Below are positions 24,895-33,596 of a DNA stretch of 36,592 nucleotides, in pieces. Origin of the DNA: CAZEQK01 sp964514395. Its GTDB lineage: Bacteria > Bacillota > Bacilli > Tepidibacillales > Tepidibacillaceae. The notes below the pieces were generated by a model. It saw only the letters and a list, made by a program, of their open reading frames with translations, had not been told where the DNA came from and ran no database searches. The stretch is from positions 1 through 36,592 of the forward strand of contig CAZEQK010000036.1 of NCBI GenBank assembly GCA_964514395.1, read 5' to 3'. Made by a program: the position numbers and the translations under genes. The number at the start of each line of letters is the position of its first letter. The first letter of the stretch is position 1.

Positions 24895-25560
24895 ATGTTG
24901 ATTTTATTTCATTATCATCACCATACACCAGAAGTGAAGGAAATGGAGAAATTTTATATTGAAAATGGTTATAAGCTTATTCTAAGAGTCGGTAAATATA
25001 AAGGTATCCTTCATAGCTATAGTCCACCAGTAACATGGGATGAAATAGAGAACAAAGAGATTGATTTAAGCATTATCGAGGTTCGACAAGGGAAGGTAAA
25101 TGTAACCTTTGGCTATGGTACAGAAACTAGATTTGATCATCTAGGAATACTTACAACAAAAGAAGAACATGATGAGATTTGTAGAAGAGCGGAAGCAAGT
25201 GATTGGAAGGTTAGCAATGGGGAGAGAAGAACTTTTCTTGCAAACCATCATTTACCCTTTAGAATAGAGCTACAGACTAGAGTGGAGGTCATTGATTCTT
25301 TACTTGAAACAGATGAACTTAGTATTCAGCAAATGAAAATTATGATAAAGGATTTAAGTATGATTGAAGAAATAGCAAGGGTGCTTGGACTAAACATGAT
25401 TAGTGAGAATGAGATAGGTACAGATGATTGGTCTATCCTGTTTTCAGAGGGGAAAAAGTATCAGTTGAAGGAAGTTAAATTTAATATAAAGAAGTATTTC
25501 CATGCCGTAGACCCAACAGATGTTTTGCTGAAAGGGCAGTTGAAATATCGAGAGGGGTAA
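24895..25560 (+). CDS. VOC (glyoxalase-like) family protein
   Basis: A 221-residue protein whose N-terminal half has the VOC strand-helix-strand pattern, FHYHHHTPEVKEMEKFYIENGYKLILRVGKYKG, and a second strand in TRFDHLGIL. Its C-terminal half repeats the pattern weakly (MKIMIKDLSMIEEIARVLGL). VOC proteins act as metal-dependent lyases, dioxygenases or drug-binding proteins. I cannot assign metal ligands with confidence, so no reaction is proposed. The ATG follows the upstream TAA with no gap and uses the G-rich end of that gene (GAAGGGGAAATAA) as ribosome binding site, so translation is coupled. Repeat copy B begins 10 bases after the stop. Confidence 0.7.
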   Translation: MLILFHYHHHTPEVKEMEKFYIENGYKLILRVGKYKGILHSYSPPVTWDEIENKEIDLSIIEVRQGKVNVTFGYGTETRFDHLGILTTKEEHDEICRRAEASDWKVSNGERRTFLANHHLPFRIELQTRVEVIDSLLETDELSIQQMKIMIKDLSMIEEIARVLGLNMISENEIGTDDWSILFSEGKKYQLKEVKFNIKKYFHAVDPTDVLLKGQLKYREG

Positions 25561-25570
25561 TATCTCACGT

Positions 25571-25747
25571 ATTAGACTTGGTTTGGATGTAGTTTTTTAT
25601 CTCCACCTGAACCTTAGCACCCATAGGGCACAAGTCACACTAAATGCTAAAGCATTAAGTCGTGCTATGCCGGCCTTATTTCGAGGGATTGAAACAACTT
25701 CCTCTTACGGTGTTGAAGAGGGAGTCTTATTGAAACCGAAGATAAAT
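25571..25747 (+). repeat. Dispersed structured repeat, copy B (full length)
   Basis: This is the second full copy, in the same direction as copy A and about 1.5 kb from it. Bases 25606-25686 are identical to 24090-24170. Three arm differences from copy A turn Watson-Crick pairs into G-U pairs: C-to-T and A-to-G in the left arm of hairpin 1 (GGTTTGG), and C-to-T in hairpin 3 (ACTTCCTCTT). One difference, GGAG to GTAG, does break a pair. It has one extra base after the core. It ends 45 bases before the next gene, so that gene's leader or promoter lies in or next to it. Confidence 0.8.
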
Positions 25748-25791
25748 TTAAAGTATTTGAGAAAATATTATAGGATAAGGTGGCTTTGTGT

Positions 25792-26439
25792 ATGACATCT
25801 GAGAGAATAAATGCAACCGGCTTTCATCAAGAACAGGTACCAAATATATATATGAACAACGATAGTAGTGTACTGGCAATCTTCTTACCTGGAATGGCTT
25901 ATTCTAATGATAATCCTTTATTGTATTATCCAGCTCAGTATGCAATGAGTAAAAAAATGAATCTACTAAGAATTGATTATAATTATGTGGGAAACGACGC
26001 TTTCATGCAGGCTACGGGGACTGCAAGAAAAGCCTGGCTTGTAGCAGATATTCTTTCTGTTATGGATGTGGTACTTTCAAGACAAATATTTGAACGTATC
26101 ATTTTAATTGGGAAGTCTATAGGAACCTTGGCCATGGGAGAGATTTTAACAAAGTATGAAAAATTAAAGCATGCAGATGTGGTATGGTTAACCCCATTAT
26201 TAAACCAGGAAACACTCGTTGAACAAATGATGAAGTTAAAGAATCGTTCTTTAATGATTGCAGGAACTGCTGATCCAATGTATGTAGAAAAAAATGCAAA
26301 AAAAATTATTGAAAATACAAATACCGAGCTTCTAGCCATTCCTAATGCCGACCATAGTATGGAAATAGAAGGAAATGTCATTGAGTCGATACAGGTGATG
26401 AAAAAAATATTAGAGTCTATTAAAGCTTTTATCGATTAA
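25792..26439 (+). CDS. Alpha/beta hydrolase
   Basis: A 215-residue cytoplasmic hydrolase with a complete-looking triad. The oxyanion region is FLPGMAYSNDNPLLYY near residue 31, the nucleophile is the serine of IGKSIGTLA, the acid is the aspartate of AGTADPMY and the base is the histidine of NADHSMEIEG. It lacks a long lid, so the substrate may be a small ester, but this cannot be told from sequence. The ATG chosen is eight bases after AAGGTGG; a GTG at 25780 overlaps that site. It follows repeat copy B and precedes mtnN in the same direction, with a 113-base gap. Confidence 0.85.
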   Translation: MTSERINATGFHQEQVPNIYMNNDSSVLAIFLPGMAYSNDNPLLYYPAQYAMSKKMNLLRIDYNYVGNDAFMQATGTARKAWLVADILSVMDVVLSRQIFERIILIGKSIGTLAMGEILTKYEKLKHADVVWLTPLLNQETLVEQMMKLKNRSLMIAGTADPMYVEKNAKKIIENTNTELLAIPNADHSMEIEGNVIESIQVMKKILESIKAFID

Positions 26440-26552
26440 TCTTCTCCTTAGTTACAAAAAATACAGCTTGATTTATAGTAGGTTACTTTTAATAGGCAGT
26501 ATTTAAGTATATAATAATGTGAAAAGTGTATCTATTGGAAGGGAAGATTTAT

Positions 26553-27254
26553 GTGAGAATAGCTATTATTGGAGCAATGGATGAGGAAGTTAATATATTA
26601 AAGGAAAAGATAGAAAACATAAATACAGATATAATAGCAGGCTGTGAATTTCACACAGGAAGGATTGAAAATAGAGATATCGTGCTATTAAAATCAGGAA
26701 TTGGGAAAGTAAATGCCGCAATGGCTACAACCTTACTGATACAATTGTACCAGCCTGACTACATCATCAATACAGGTTCAGCGGGAGGCTTTCATTCTGA
26801 ATTAAAGGTTGGCGATATTGTTATTTCAGAGGAGCTGCGTTATCATGATGTGGATGCTACGGTATTTGGCTATGAATATGGTCAAGTTCCTGGCATGGTA
26901 GCATCCTATTTACCTGATAATAATTTAATAGAAATAGCGGAGAGGGCAGCAAAAAAAATAGATATCCATGTTGCAAAGGGACTTATTACCTCAGGGGATT
27001 CATTCTTATCTGATGGGGATCGAGTAAATGAAATAAAAAAATTATTTCCTAGCTTATATGCGGCAGAAATGGAAGCTACTGCTATTGCACAGGTTTCTTC
27101 TCAATTTAAGACTCCTTTTGTTATCATCCGTTCACTTTCTGATATTGCTGGAGGAGACGCCAAAATGTCCTATGATCAATTTTTAGAAATGGCTTCTGTG
27201 AATTCAGCTCATTTAGTACTTTTAATGTTAAAGGAGATGGCTAGCATTGACTAA
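26553..27254 (+). CDS. mtnN: 5'-methylthioadenosine/S-adenosylhomocysteine nucleosidase
   Basis: This enzyme (Pfs) cleaves adenine from methylthioadenosine and S-adenosylhomocysteine; the latter gives S-ribosylhomocysteine for LuxS. The 233-residue protein shows IAIIGAMDEEV at the start, SGIGKVNAA, the loop NTGSAGGFH, LITSGDSFLSD, the nucleoside-binding AAEMEATAIAQV and the catalytic region IIRSLSDIAGG. The GTG start lies after GGAAGGGAAG. An in-frame upstream ATG at 26526 would add nine residues and lacks a ribosome binding site. It overlaps luxS by eight bases, so translation of the two is linked. Confidence 0.96.
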   Translation: MRIAIIGAMDEEVNILKEKIENINTDIIAGCEFHTGRIENRDIVLLKSGIGKVNAAMATTLLIQLYQPDYIINTGSAGGFHSELKVGDIVISEELRYHDVDATVFGYEYGQVPGMVASYLPDNNLIEIAERAAKKIDIHVAKGLITSGDSFLSDGDRVNEIKKLFPSLYAAEMEATAIAQVSSQFKTPFVIIRSLSDIAGGDAKMSYDQFLEMASVNSAHLVLLMLKEMASID

Positions 27255-27714
27255 AAAAATGAATGTTGAAAGCTTTAATTTAGATCACACCAAAGTAAAA
27301 GCACCATATATACGTTTAGTAGGAGTTATTCATGGGGAGCATGGTGATAACATTTACAAATACGATATCCGATTCTGTCAACCAAATAAAGGTGCTATGG
27401 AGATGCCAGCATTGCATTCATTAGAACATTTATTAGCTGAATGGATGCGAAATCATTTGCTTAATATCATCGATATCAGCCCAATGGGATGTCAAACCGG
27501 TTTTTATCTAACGGTTCTCAATCAATCTAATATTAATGAAATATATACTGCTCTTGAAAAAACATTACAAGATATATTAGCTGCTACAGAGGTTCCTGCT
27601 AGTAACGAAATACAGTGTGGGAATGCGAAGAGCCACAGTCTTATAGGTGCTCAGAAGTATGCTAAGTATATGTTAGATCATAAAGATGAATGGTCTGAAG
27701 TATTTTTTTCATAA
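27247..27714 (+). CDS. luxS: S-ribosylhomocysteine lyase LuxS
   Basis: LuxS converts S-ribosylhomocysteine into homocysteine and DPD, the precursor of autoinducer-2. The 155-residue protein has the metal site HSLEH (His 57 and His 61) and Cys 124 in QCGNAKSHS. The catalytic Cys 82 is in MGCQTGFY and Glu 60 is the second acid/base residue. The start is TTG within the end of mtnN, with AAGGAG about ten bases upstream; the next ATG at 27259 is too far away. With mtnN it forms the complete two-step recycling route for S-adenosylhomocysteine. Confidence 0.96.
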   Translation: MTKKMNVESFNLDHTKVKAPYIRLVGVIHGEHGDNIYKYDIRFCQPNKGAMEMPALHSLEHLLAEWMRNHLLNIIDISPMGCQTGFYLTVLNQSNINEIYTALEKTLQDILAATEVPASNEIQCGNAKSHSLIGAQKYAKYMLDHKDEWSEVFFS

Positions 27715-27761
27715 GAGTGATAAAGATGGGCTAAACTATAAGCAAAACAATAAGGAGGAGT

Positions 27762-28718
27762 ATGATGATTAACTATATACTTCCTTTTAGTTTTGCCTTT
27801 TTTTCTGTCATCATCTTGATACCCTTTATAAGGAAATTAGCCTTTAAATATCATTTTGTCGATATACCAAATAAAAGAAAGATTCATGCTAAACCAGTAC
27901 CCTTACTGGGTGGTTTGGCTATTTATTTGGTTTATGTATTGAATGTTTTGATATTTATACCTTCCATAAGATTAAAAATTGTCATTTTACTTGCGGGTTC
28001 TTTAATAGTTGGTATTGGATTCATTGATGATTATTATAAGACGAGAAATCGAGATTTTTCAGCACTGCCTAAATTCATTGTTCAATTAATAGTCGGTTTG
28101 ATATTATTTATTTTTGATATTAAAATTGAAGGAATCACGTCCATCTTTGGTGAAGGTATGATAAGATTTACACCAAGCATATCTTTACTTGTAACCCTTT
28201 TATGGGTTGTGGGCTTAATGAATATGATTAATTTTTTAGATGGTCTAGATGGGTTAGCAAGTGGGATCGCAATCATCTCATCCACGACCCTCTTTCTTAT
28301 TGCCTTTGTAAAGGGGCAGGAGGTAACCTCTATTCTGTCGATTATCCTAATGGGGGTAAGCCTAGGCTTTTTGAAGTTTAATTTTTATCCTGCTAAAATT
28401 TTTATGGGTGATGCTGGCTCAGCCTTTTTAGGTTTAATTCTAGCGATTATTTCCATTGAGGGTGCAATTAAAAGTGCAACGATATTATCCATTACTATGG
28501 TGGTTTTAGCTTTAGGTGTGCCAATTTTTGATACTGCGCTGGTAGTATTCAATAGATATAGAAACCATCGACCCATTTATAAGGCAGACCAAACCCATGC
28601 ACACCATCGATTGTTGAAAAGAGGCTATACGCAAAAACAAGCAGTCGCCTTGATTTATATTGTGAGTATTCTTTTTTCTATCGCATCAATAGCAGTCCTA
28701 TTCTGGTTAGTAGGTTAA
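27762..28718 (+). CDS. WecA/TagO-type undecaprenyl-phosphate sugar-1-phosphate transferase
   Basis: A polytopic enzyme of the MraY/WecA family (318 residues, about 10 helices). It moves a sugar-1-phosphate, usually GlcNAc-1-P, from a UDP sugar onto undecaprenyl phosphate, starting teichoic acid or other glycopolymers. The signatures are HAKPVPLLGGLAIY, the metal-binding GFIDDYYKTR, NFLDGLDGLASG, FMGDAGSAFLG and the C-terminal HAHHRLLKRGY. The last one is the WecA/TagO type rather than MraY. AAGGAGG precedes two ATGs at 27762 and 27765. No other glycopolymer genes are adjacent. Confidence 0.88.
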   Translation: MMINYILPFSFAFFSVIILIPFIRKLAFKYHFVDIPNKRKIHAKPVPLLGGLAIYLVYVLNVLIFIPSIRLKIVILLAGSLIVGIGFIDDYYKTRNRDFSALPKFIVQLIVGLILFIFDIKIEGITSIFGEGMIRFTPSISLLVTLLWVVGLMNMINFLDGLDGLASGIAIISSTTLFLIAFVKGQEVTSILSIILMGVSLGFLKFNFYPAKIFMGDAGSAFLGLILAIISIEGAIKSATILSITMVVLALGVPIFDTALVVFNRYRNHRPIYKADQTHAHHRLLKRGYTQKQAVALIYIVSILFSIASIAVLFWLVG

Positions 28719-28755
28719 CATATATCGTTATTCCATTATTATTGGGGGAGATTTA

Positions 28756-30090
28756 ATGGCTAAGACAAAGAATAATCTGAATCCAACTCAAATCCTGGTA
28801 ATCGGCTTTATCCTTACCATTTTTTTAGGAGCAGTCTTACTTAGTCTGCCTATTATGCATGATCCTGGCGCTCATATTACGTTTAAGGAATCATTATTTA
28901 CTGCTACATCGGCCATTACAGTTACTGGTCTGAATGTTATCGACCCAGGTACTACCTTTAACATTTGGGGAGAAACAATCTTGATCATTCTTATTCAAAT
29001 TGGTGGTTTAGGCTTTATGACCTTTGCAATTTGGATTTTTGTGTTATTGGGTAAGAAAATCAGCTTAAGACATAGATTGATCATGCAGGAAAATACGGGT
29101 CAAATTCATTTAGAAGGTATTGTGAAGCTAGCCATGCATCTCCTATGGATTACATTAGGGGTTGAACTACTAGGTGCCTTTCTTTTGGCGTTAAGCTTTC
29201 ATAAAACAATGGATTGGTCTACTGCTATTTTCCAAGGAATATTTCATTCCGTATCAGCTTTTAATAACGCAGGCTTTAGTCTATTTCCAAATAGTTTAAT
29301 GGAGTATGTCTCTAATCCATTAGTAAACCTTGTCGTCATTTCTTTAATTATTATTGGTGGCATCGGATTTGTTGTGATCCTTGATCTTATTAATCATAAG
29401 TTCTCCTTTAAGAATCTAGCATTACATAGTAAAGTTACTATTATAACGAATCTATTGCTTATTGGATTTGGTTTTATCTTTTTCTTCATTATTGAATTTA
29501 CGAATCAAACTTCATTAGGAAGCTTATCATTTGGTAGCAAATTTATTTCTTCATTGTTCCAAGTAGTCACTACGAGAACAGCAGGTTTTAATACATTAAA
29601 TATTGCTACATTAAATCAAGCCACTCTATTTATCTTTATTATTTATATGTTTATTGGTGCATCATCTGGTTCAACTGGAGGAGGTGTAAAAGTAACATCT
29701 GTGGCCATTATTGGTGTGGTAATAAAATCAGTCTTAAAAGGTAAAAAGAATGCAACGATTTATAAAAGAACCATACCGATTGAGTTTGTACTAAGAGCAA
29801 TGGTCATTATCATGCTTTCATTACTGGTTATTATCGCATCAACTTTATTGCTTGATATTACAGAGAGAGGAACTCCATTTTTAGAAATTTTGTTTGAAGC
29901 TGCATCTGCATTTGGTACAGTGGGATTAAGTATGGGGTTGACTCCCCATTTATCTGAGGCAGGTCGCTGGGTTATCATGATTACGATGTTTTTTGGAAGG
30001 CTAGGGCCTTTAACCATTGGCTTCGCATTGGCTAGAAAGATGGAAAAAGAGCCTTATAAATTTCCAGAAGAAAAAATGTTAATAGGATAA
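28756..30090 (+). CDS. ktrB: Ktr/Trk-type potassium transporter membrane subunit
   Basis: A 444-residue TrkH/KtrB-family cation channel with the four membrane-pore-membrane repeats. Each pore loop is visible: TSAITVTGLNV, SAFNNAGFSLF, TTRTAGFNTL and SAFGTVGLSMG, each with the selectivity glycine. The segment GASSGSTGGGVKV in the third repeat is the KtrB gating loop. Its length matches KtrB better than the longer TrkH. It takes up K+ (often with Na+) and normally needs a cytoplasmic RCK partner, KtrA, which is not encoded nearby. The ATG follows GGGGGAG. Confidence 0.92.
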   Translation: MAKTKNNLNPTQILVIGFILTIFLGAVLLSLPIMHDPGAHITFKESLFTATSAITVTGLNVIDPGTTFNIWGETILIILIQIGGLGFMTFAIWIFVLLGKKISLRHRLIMQENTGQIHLEGIVKLAMHLLWITLGVELLGAFLLALSFHKTMDWSTAIFQGIFHSVSAFNNAGFSLFPNSLMEYVSNPLVNLVVISLIIIGGIGFVVILDLINHKFSFKNLALHSKVTIITNLLLIGFGFIFFFIIEFTNQTSLGSLSFGSKFISSLFQVVTTRTAGFNTLNIATLNQATLFIFIIYMFIGASSGSTGGGVKVTSVAIIGVVIKSVLKGKKNATIYKRTIPIEFVLRAMVIIMLSLLVIIASTLLLDITERGTPFLEILFEAASAFGTVGLSMGLTPHLSEAGRWVIMITMFFGRLGPLTIGFALARKMEKEPYKFPEEKMLIG

Positions 30091-30175
30091 ATGGAGATTC
30101 ACTTTAAGTATAAGGGATTTTATGATATTATTTTTACCATCTAAAATGTTAAAGCTTTAAGGAGGTGTAGTAGAA

Positions 30176-30463
30176 ATGGCTATTTCAAAGGAAGAAGTCA
30201 TCCATGTTGCTAATCTTAGCAGGTTAACTTTAACCGAAAATGAGGTAGGAACGTATACAGAGCAGCTTAACTCCATACTAGATTTTATGAAAAAACTAAA
30301 CGAATTAGATACGACAGATATTAAACCAACTAGTCATGCCATCACAATTAATAATGCGTATAGAGATGATGAAGTAAGGGAGTCTATCCCTAAAGATACA
30401 GCTTTAAAAAATGCACCGCAAAAACAAAATGAACAATTTAAGGTTCCGCCAGCGATAGAATGA
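30176..30463 (+). CDS. gatC: Asp-tRNA(Asn)/Glu-tRNA(Gln) amidotransferase subunit C
   Basis: GatC (95 residues) wraps around and stabilises GatA in the GatCAB enzyme that amidates Glu-tRNA(Gln) and Asp-tRNA(Asn). It matches the family: ISKEEVIHVANLSRLTLTENEV, the central LNSILDFMKKLNELDT and the C-terminal FKVPPAIE. The ATG follows AAGGAGGTG. It is the first of three closely spaced genes (17- and 4-base gaps). Confidence 0.96.
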   Translation: MAISKEEVIHVANLSRLTLTENEVGTYTEQLNSILDFMKKLNELDTTDIKPTSHAITINNAYRDDEVRESIPKDTALKNAPQKQNEQFKVPPAIE

Positions 30464-30480
30464 TAAAAGGGGTGGTTTAG

Positions 30481-31947
30481 TTGCCATTATTTGATTTATC
30501 TATAACAGAAATTCAGGATCTCTTAAAAAAAGGAGAATTGACATCTACTGATTTAGTCAAGGAATCTATTACTAGGATTGATGAGGTAGAAAAGGATGTA
30601 CAAGCCTTTTTATTAATAGATGAAGAACAAGCGCTAACGAAAGCAAAAGAAATAGATGAGGATATTAAAAATTCTGAAGATATCGGTATATTAGCTGGGC
30701 TACCAGCAGGAATTAAGGATAATATAGTAACAGAAAATATAAGAACGACATGTGGAAGTAAGATTTTAGAAAGCTATATTCCAATATATAGCTCTACGGT
30801 GTATAAACGAATTCTTGCAGGACAATCGATTATGATGGGGAAAATGAATATGGACGAATTTGCGATGGGCTCTTCAACAGAGCATTCTGCCTACCATCCT
30901 ACATATAATCCTTGGAATTTAAACCATGTACCTGGTGGATCAAGTGGAGGCTCTGCTGCGGCGGTAGCTGCTGGAGAAGTCTACTATGCCTTAGGCTCAG
31001 ATACAGGGGGTTCTATTCGTCAGCCTGCTTCTTTTAACGGAGTTGTTGGACTTAAACCAACCTATGGTTTAATATCTAGATTTGGTTTAGTTGCATTTGC
31101 TTCATCATTAGACCAAATAGGTCCTATAACCAAGAACGTAGAAGATGCTGCTTATGTATTACAGACCATTGCTGGATATGATGAATATGATTCAACCTCA
31201 GCCAATGTGAAGGTTCCTGATTATATATCTGCCCTTACTAGTGATATAAAAGGACTTAAAATAGGGGTTCCAAAGGAATATATGGGTGAAGGGATCGACC
31301 CACAAATAAAAGAAAAAATATTAGAAGCTTTAAAGGTGTTTGATGGCCTTGGAGCATCATGGGAAGAAGTATCATTACCACATACAGAATATGCGGTAGC
31401 AACCTATTATTTAATCGCACCATCTGAAGCATCCTCTAATTTAGCCAGATATGATGGTGTACGGTATGGGGTGAGAGCAGATTCTGCTGAAAATCTTATC
31501 GATATGTATAAGAAGACTCGGAGTAAAGGGTTTGGCTCTGAAGTAAAAAGAAGGATCATGTTAGGGACCTACGCGCTAAGCTCTGGTTATTATGATGCTT
31601 ATTACTTGAAAGCGCAAAAGGTAAGAACATTAATCAAACAGGATTTTGAAAATGTTTTTCAACAATATGATCTAATACTAGGGCCTACTGTACCAACTAC
31701 TGCATTTAAAATCGGAGAAAAAATCAACGATCCACTAACCATGTATCTCAATGATATATTGACTGTACCTGTCAATTTGGCTGGAGTTCCTGCAATAAGT
31801 ATCCCTGCGGGACTAGTAAATGGATTACCTGTTGGCTTGCAGCTAATTGGGAAACAATTTGATGAAGCTACCATTCTTCGAGCTGCACATGCCTTTGAAC
31901 AGCACACAGCATTCCATAAATTAAAACCACAATTTATAAGGGGGTAG
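30481..31947 (+). CDS. gatA: Asp-tRNA(Asn)/Glu-tRNA(Gln) amidotransferase subunit A
   Basis: The 488-residue amidase subunit releases ammonia from glutamine. The Ser-cis-Ser-Lys triad is in the standard places: Lys 79 (GIKDN), Ser 154 (PGGSSGGSAAAV) and Ser 178 (DTGGSIRQPAS). The TTG start follows AAGGGGTGG by five bases and gives the usual N-terminus. It is cotranscribed with gatC and gatB. Confidence 0.98.
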   Translation: MPLFDLSITEIQDLLKKGELTSTDLVKESITRIDEVEKDVQAFLLIDEEQALTKAKEIDEDIKNSEDIGILAGLPAGIKDNIVTENIRTTCGSKILESYIPIYSSTVYKRILAGQSIMMGKMNMDEFAMGSSTEHSAYHPTYNPWNLNHVPGGSSGGSAAAVAAGEVYYALGSDTGGSIRQPASFNGVVGLKPTYGLISRFGLVAFASSLDQIGPITKNVEDAAYVLQTIAGYDEYDSTSANVKVPDYISALTSDIKGLKIGVPKEYMGEGIDPQIKEKILEALKVFDGLGASWEEVSLPHTEYAVATYYLIAPSEASSNLARYDGVRYGVRADSAENLIDMYKKTRSKGFGSEVKRRIMLGTYALSSGYYDAYYLKAQKVRTLIKQDFENVFQQYDLILGPTVPTTAFKIGEKINDPLTMYLNDILTVPVNLAGVPAISIPAGLVNGLPVGLQLIGKQFDEATILRAAHAFEQHTAFHKLKPQFIRG

Positions 31948-31951
31948 GAAG

Positions 31952-33376
31952 ATGGGATATGAAACAGTAATAGGCTTAGAGGTACACGCTGAGTTATCAA
32001 CGAATACTAAAATTTTCTGTAATTGCTCTACAGCATTTGGTGCGCCACCCAATACCCATACCTGCCCAATTTGCTTAGGGCATCCTGGTGTTCTTCCTGT
32101 TACAAATAAAAAGGCGGTAGAATATGCGATTAAGGCTGCTTTAGCATTAAATTGTGACATTTCCTTGGAAACAAAATTTGACCGTAAGAATTATTTTTAT
32201 CCAGACCTACCTAAAGCATATCAGATTTCACAATTTGATAAACCAATTGGTAAGAATGGCTGGATTGAGATTGATGTAAATGGCGAGAAGAAGATAATAA
32301 GAATTAATCGTTTGCACCTTGAAGAGGATGCTGGAAAACTAACTCATATTGGCGATGGAAAGGGTACCCTTGTTGATTTTAATCGAGTTGGTGTTCCATT
32401 GATTGAGATTGTTTCAGAGGCTGATATGAGGTCTCCAGATGAAGCAAGGGCATATTTAGAAAAATTAAAAGCAATCATTCAATATACAGGTGTATCCGAT
32501 GTAAAAATGGAAGAGGGCTCCCTGCGTTGTGATGCGAATATAAGCTTAAGACCAATGGGGCAAGAGGAATTTGGAACAAAAACCGAATTGAAAAACATGA
32601 ACTCATTCAAAGGGGTTCATCGTGGCTTAGAATATGAAGTGGAAAGACAAAGAGAGGTTCTCGAATCAGGTAATAAAATTAATCAAGAAACTTTACGATG
32701 GGATGAAGAACGTGGTGTCACGATCACAATGAGAAGTAAAGAAGAAGCCCATGATTATCGTTATTTTCCAGATCCTGATTTAGTGGATCTAATCATTAAA
32801 GAGGAATGGATTGAACGGATAAAGAGCGAGCTACCGGAATTGCCAGATGATCGTAAAAATAGGTATGTTTCTGTATTTGGTTTATCAAGCTATGACGCTG
32901 AAGTACTAACAGCTACAAAAGCGGTATCCGATTTCTTTGAAGAGACTTTATCCTATACAAAGGATGCAAAAGCCGTAGCCAATTGGATCATGGGAGATTT
33001 ACTAAGGTATTTAAATGAAAATAGTATAGAGATAGGTGATAGTAAAGTAACCCCTAAGGCTTTTGGTGAGATGATTCAACTTATTGAAAAAGGAACGATA
33101 AGTGGGAAAATCGCCAAAAAAGTATTTAAAGAGATGCTAGACACGGGAAAAACACCAGAGGTCATAGTAAAGGAGCAGGGATTAGTTCAGATTAGTGATG
33201 AAGGTGAACTTGAAAAAATTGTTGAAGAGATTCTTAAAAAAAATCCACAATCGGTAGAAGACTATCATAATGGTAAAGAGAAAGCGATTGGTTTCCTCGT
33301 AGGTCAAATTATGAAGGAAACAAAAGGGAAGGCAAACCCTCAGTTGGTTAATAAATTGATCAAAGAAAAAATATAA
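31952..33376 (+). CDS. gatB: Asp-tRNA(Asn)/Glu-tRNA(Gln) amidotransferase subunit B
   Basis: The 474-residue GatB activates the mischarged aminoacyl end with ATP and uses ammonia passed from GatA. It begins YETVIGLEVHAELSTNTKIFC, has the zinc-type cysteines in CNCSTAF and CPICLGHPG, DLPKAYQISQFD and HLEEDAGKLTH, and ends with the YqeY-like tRNA-binding tail (GQIMKETKGKANPQLVNKLI). The ATG follows GGGGGTAGGAAG, four bases after the gatA stop. A terminator follows. Confidence 0.98.
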   Translation: MGYETVIGLEVHAELSTNTKIFCNCSTAFGAPPNTHTCPICLGHPGVLPVTNKKAVEYAIKAALALNCDISLETKFDRKNYFYPDLPKAYQISQFDKPIGKNGWIEIDVNGEKKIIRINRLHLEEDAGKLTHIGDGKGTLVDFNRVGVPLIEIVSEADMRSPDEARAYLEKLKAIIQYTGVSDVKMEEGSLRCDANISLRPMGQEEFGTKTELKNMNSFKGVHRGLEYEVERQREVLESGNKINQETLRWDEERGVTITMRSKEEAHDYRYFPDPDLVDLIIKEEWIERIKSELPELPDDRKNRYVSVFGLSSYDAEVLTATKAVSDFFEETLSYTKDAKAVANWIMGDLLRYLNENSIEIGDSKVTPKAFGEMIQLIEKGTISGKIAKKVFKEMLDTGKTPEVIVKEQGLVQISDEGELEKIVEEILKKNPQSVEDYHNGKEKAIGFLVGQIMKETKGKANPQLVNKLIKEKI

Positions 33377-33396
33377 TAGAGATATTTCCTATCAAT

Positions 33397-33428
33397 AAAA
33401 ACAGTGGCGAAATATGTCACTGTTTTCT
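33397..33428 (+). terminator. Probable terminator after gatB
   Basis: AAAACAGTG and CACTGTTTT pair around an 11-base loop, followed by CTTATG. The T-run is part of the stem, so strength is moderate. Confidence 0.7.
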
Positions 33429-33534
33429 TATGAGTGCAACTTATTTCGATATTTTCTAACAAGGGGTCGATTATTGTGAAAATTGTAAGTAGAAAAATAG
33501 ATTTTGTCGTTTCTATGTAATGATCGCTACTAAA

Positions 33535-33563
33535 TTGACATTCATAGTTACTTTACTTAATAT
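33535..33563 (+). promoter_or_regulatory. Sigma-A promoter for the CbiX-like gene
   Basis: A perfect TTGACA, a 17-base spacer and TAATAT. The predicted start of transcription is about 25 bases before the start codon. The rest of 33429-33534 shows nothing recognisable. Confidence 0.7.
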
Positions 33564-33596
33564 TATGGTACAAATAGATATTAAGGAATGAAGGAA

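Noticed and set aside
24051..25747. CRISPR-like or composite transposon structure
   Set aside because: There are only two long copies with no regular spacers and no transposase gene between or beside them.
25583..25795. 70-codon plus-strand frame covering repeat copy B
   Set aside because: Copy A lacks one base after the core, which breaks the frame; there is no ribosome binding site, and the sequence is better explained by RNA or DNA structure.
30091..30175. Possible riboswitch or T-box before gatCAB
   Set aside because: The gap is only 85 bases and shows no conserved T-box or riboswitch motifs.
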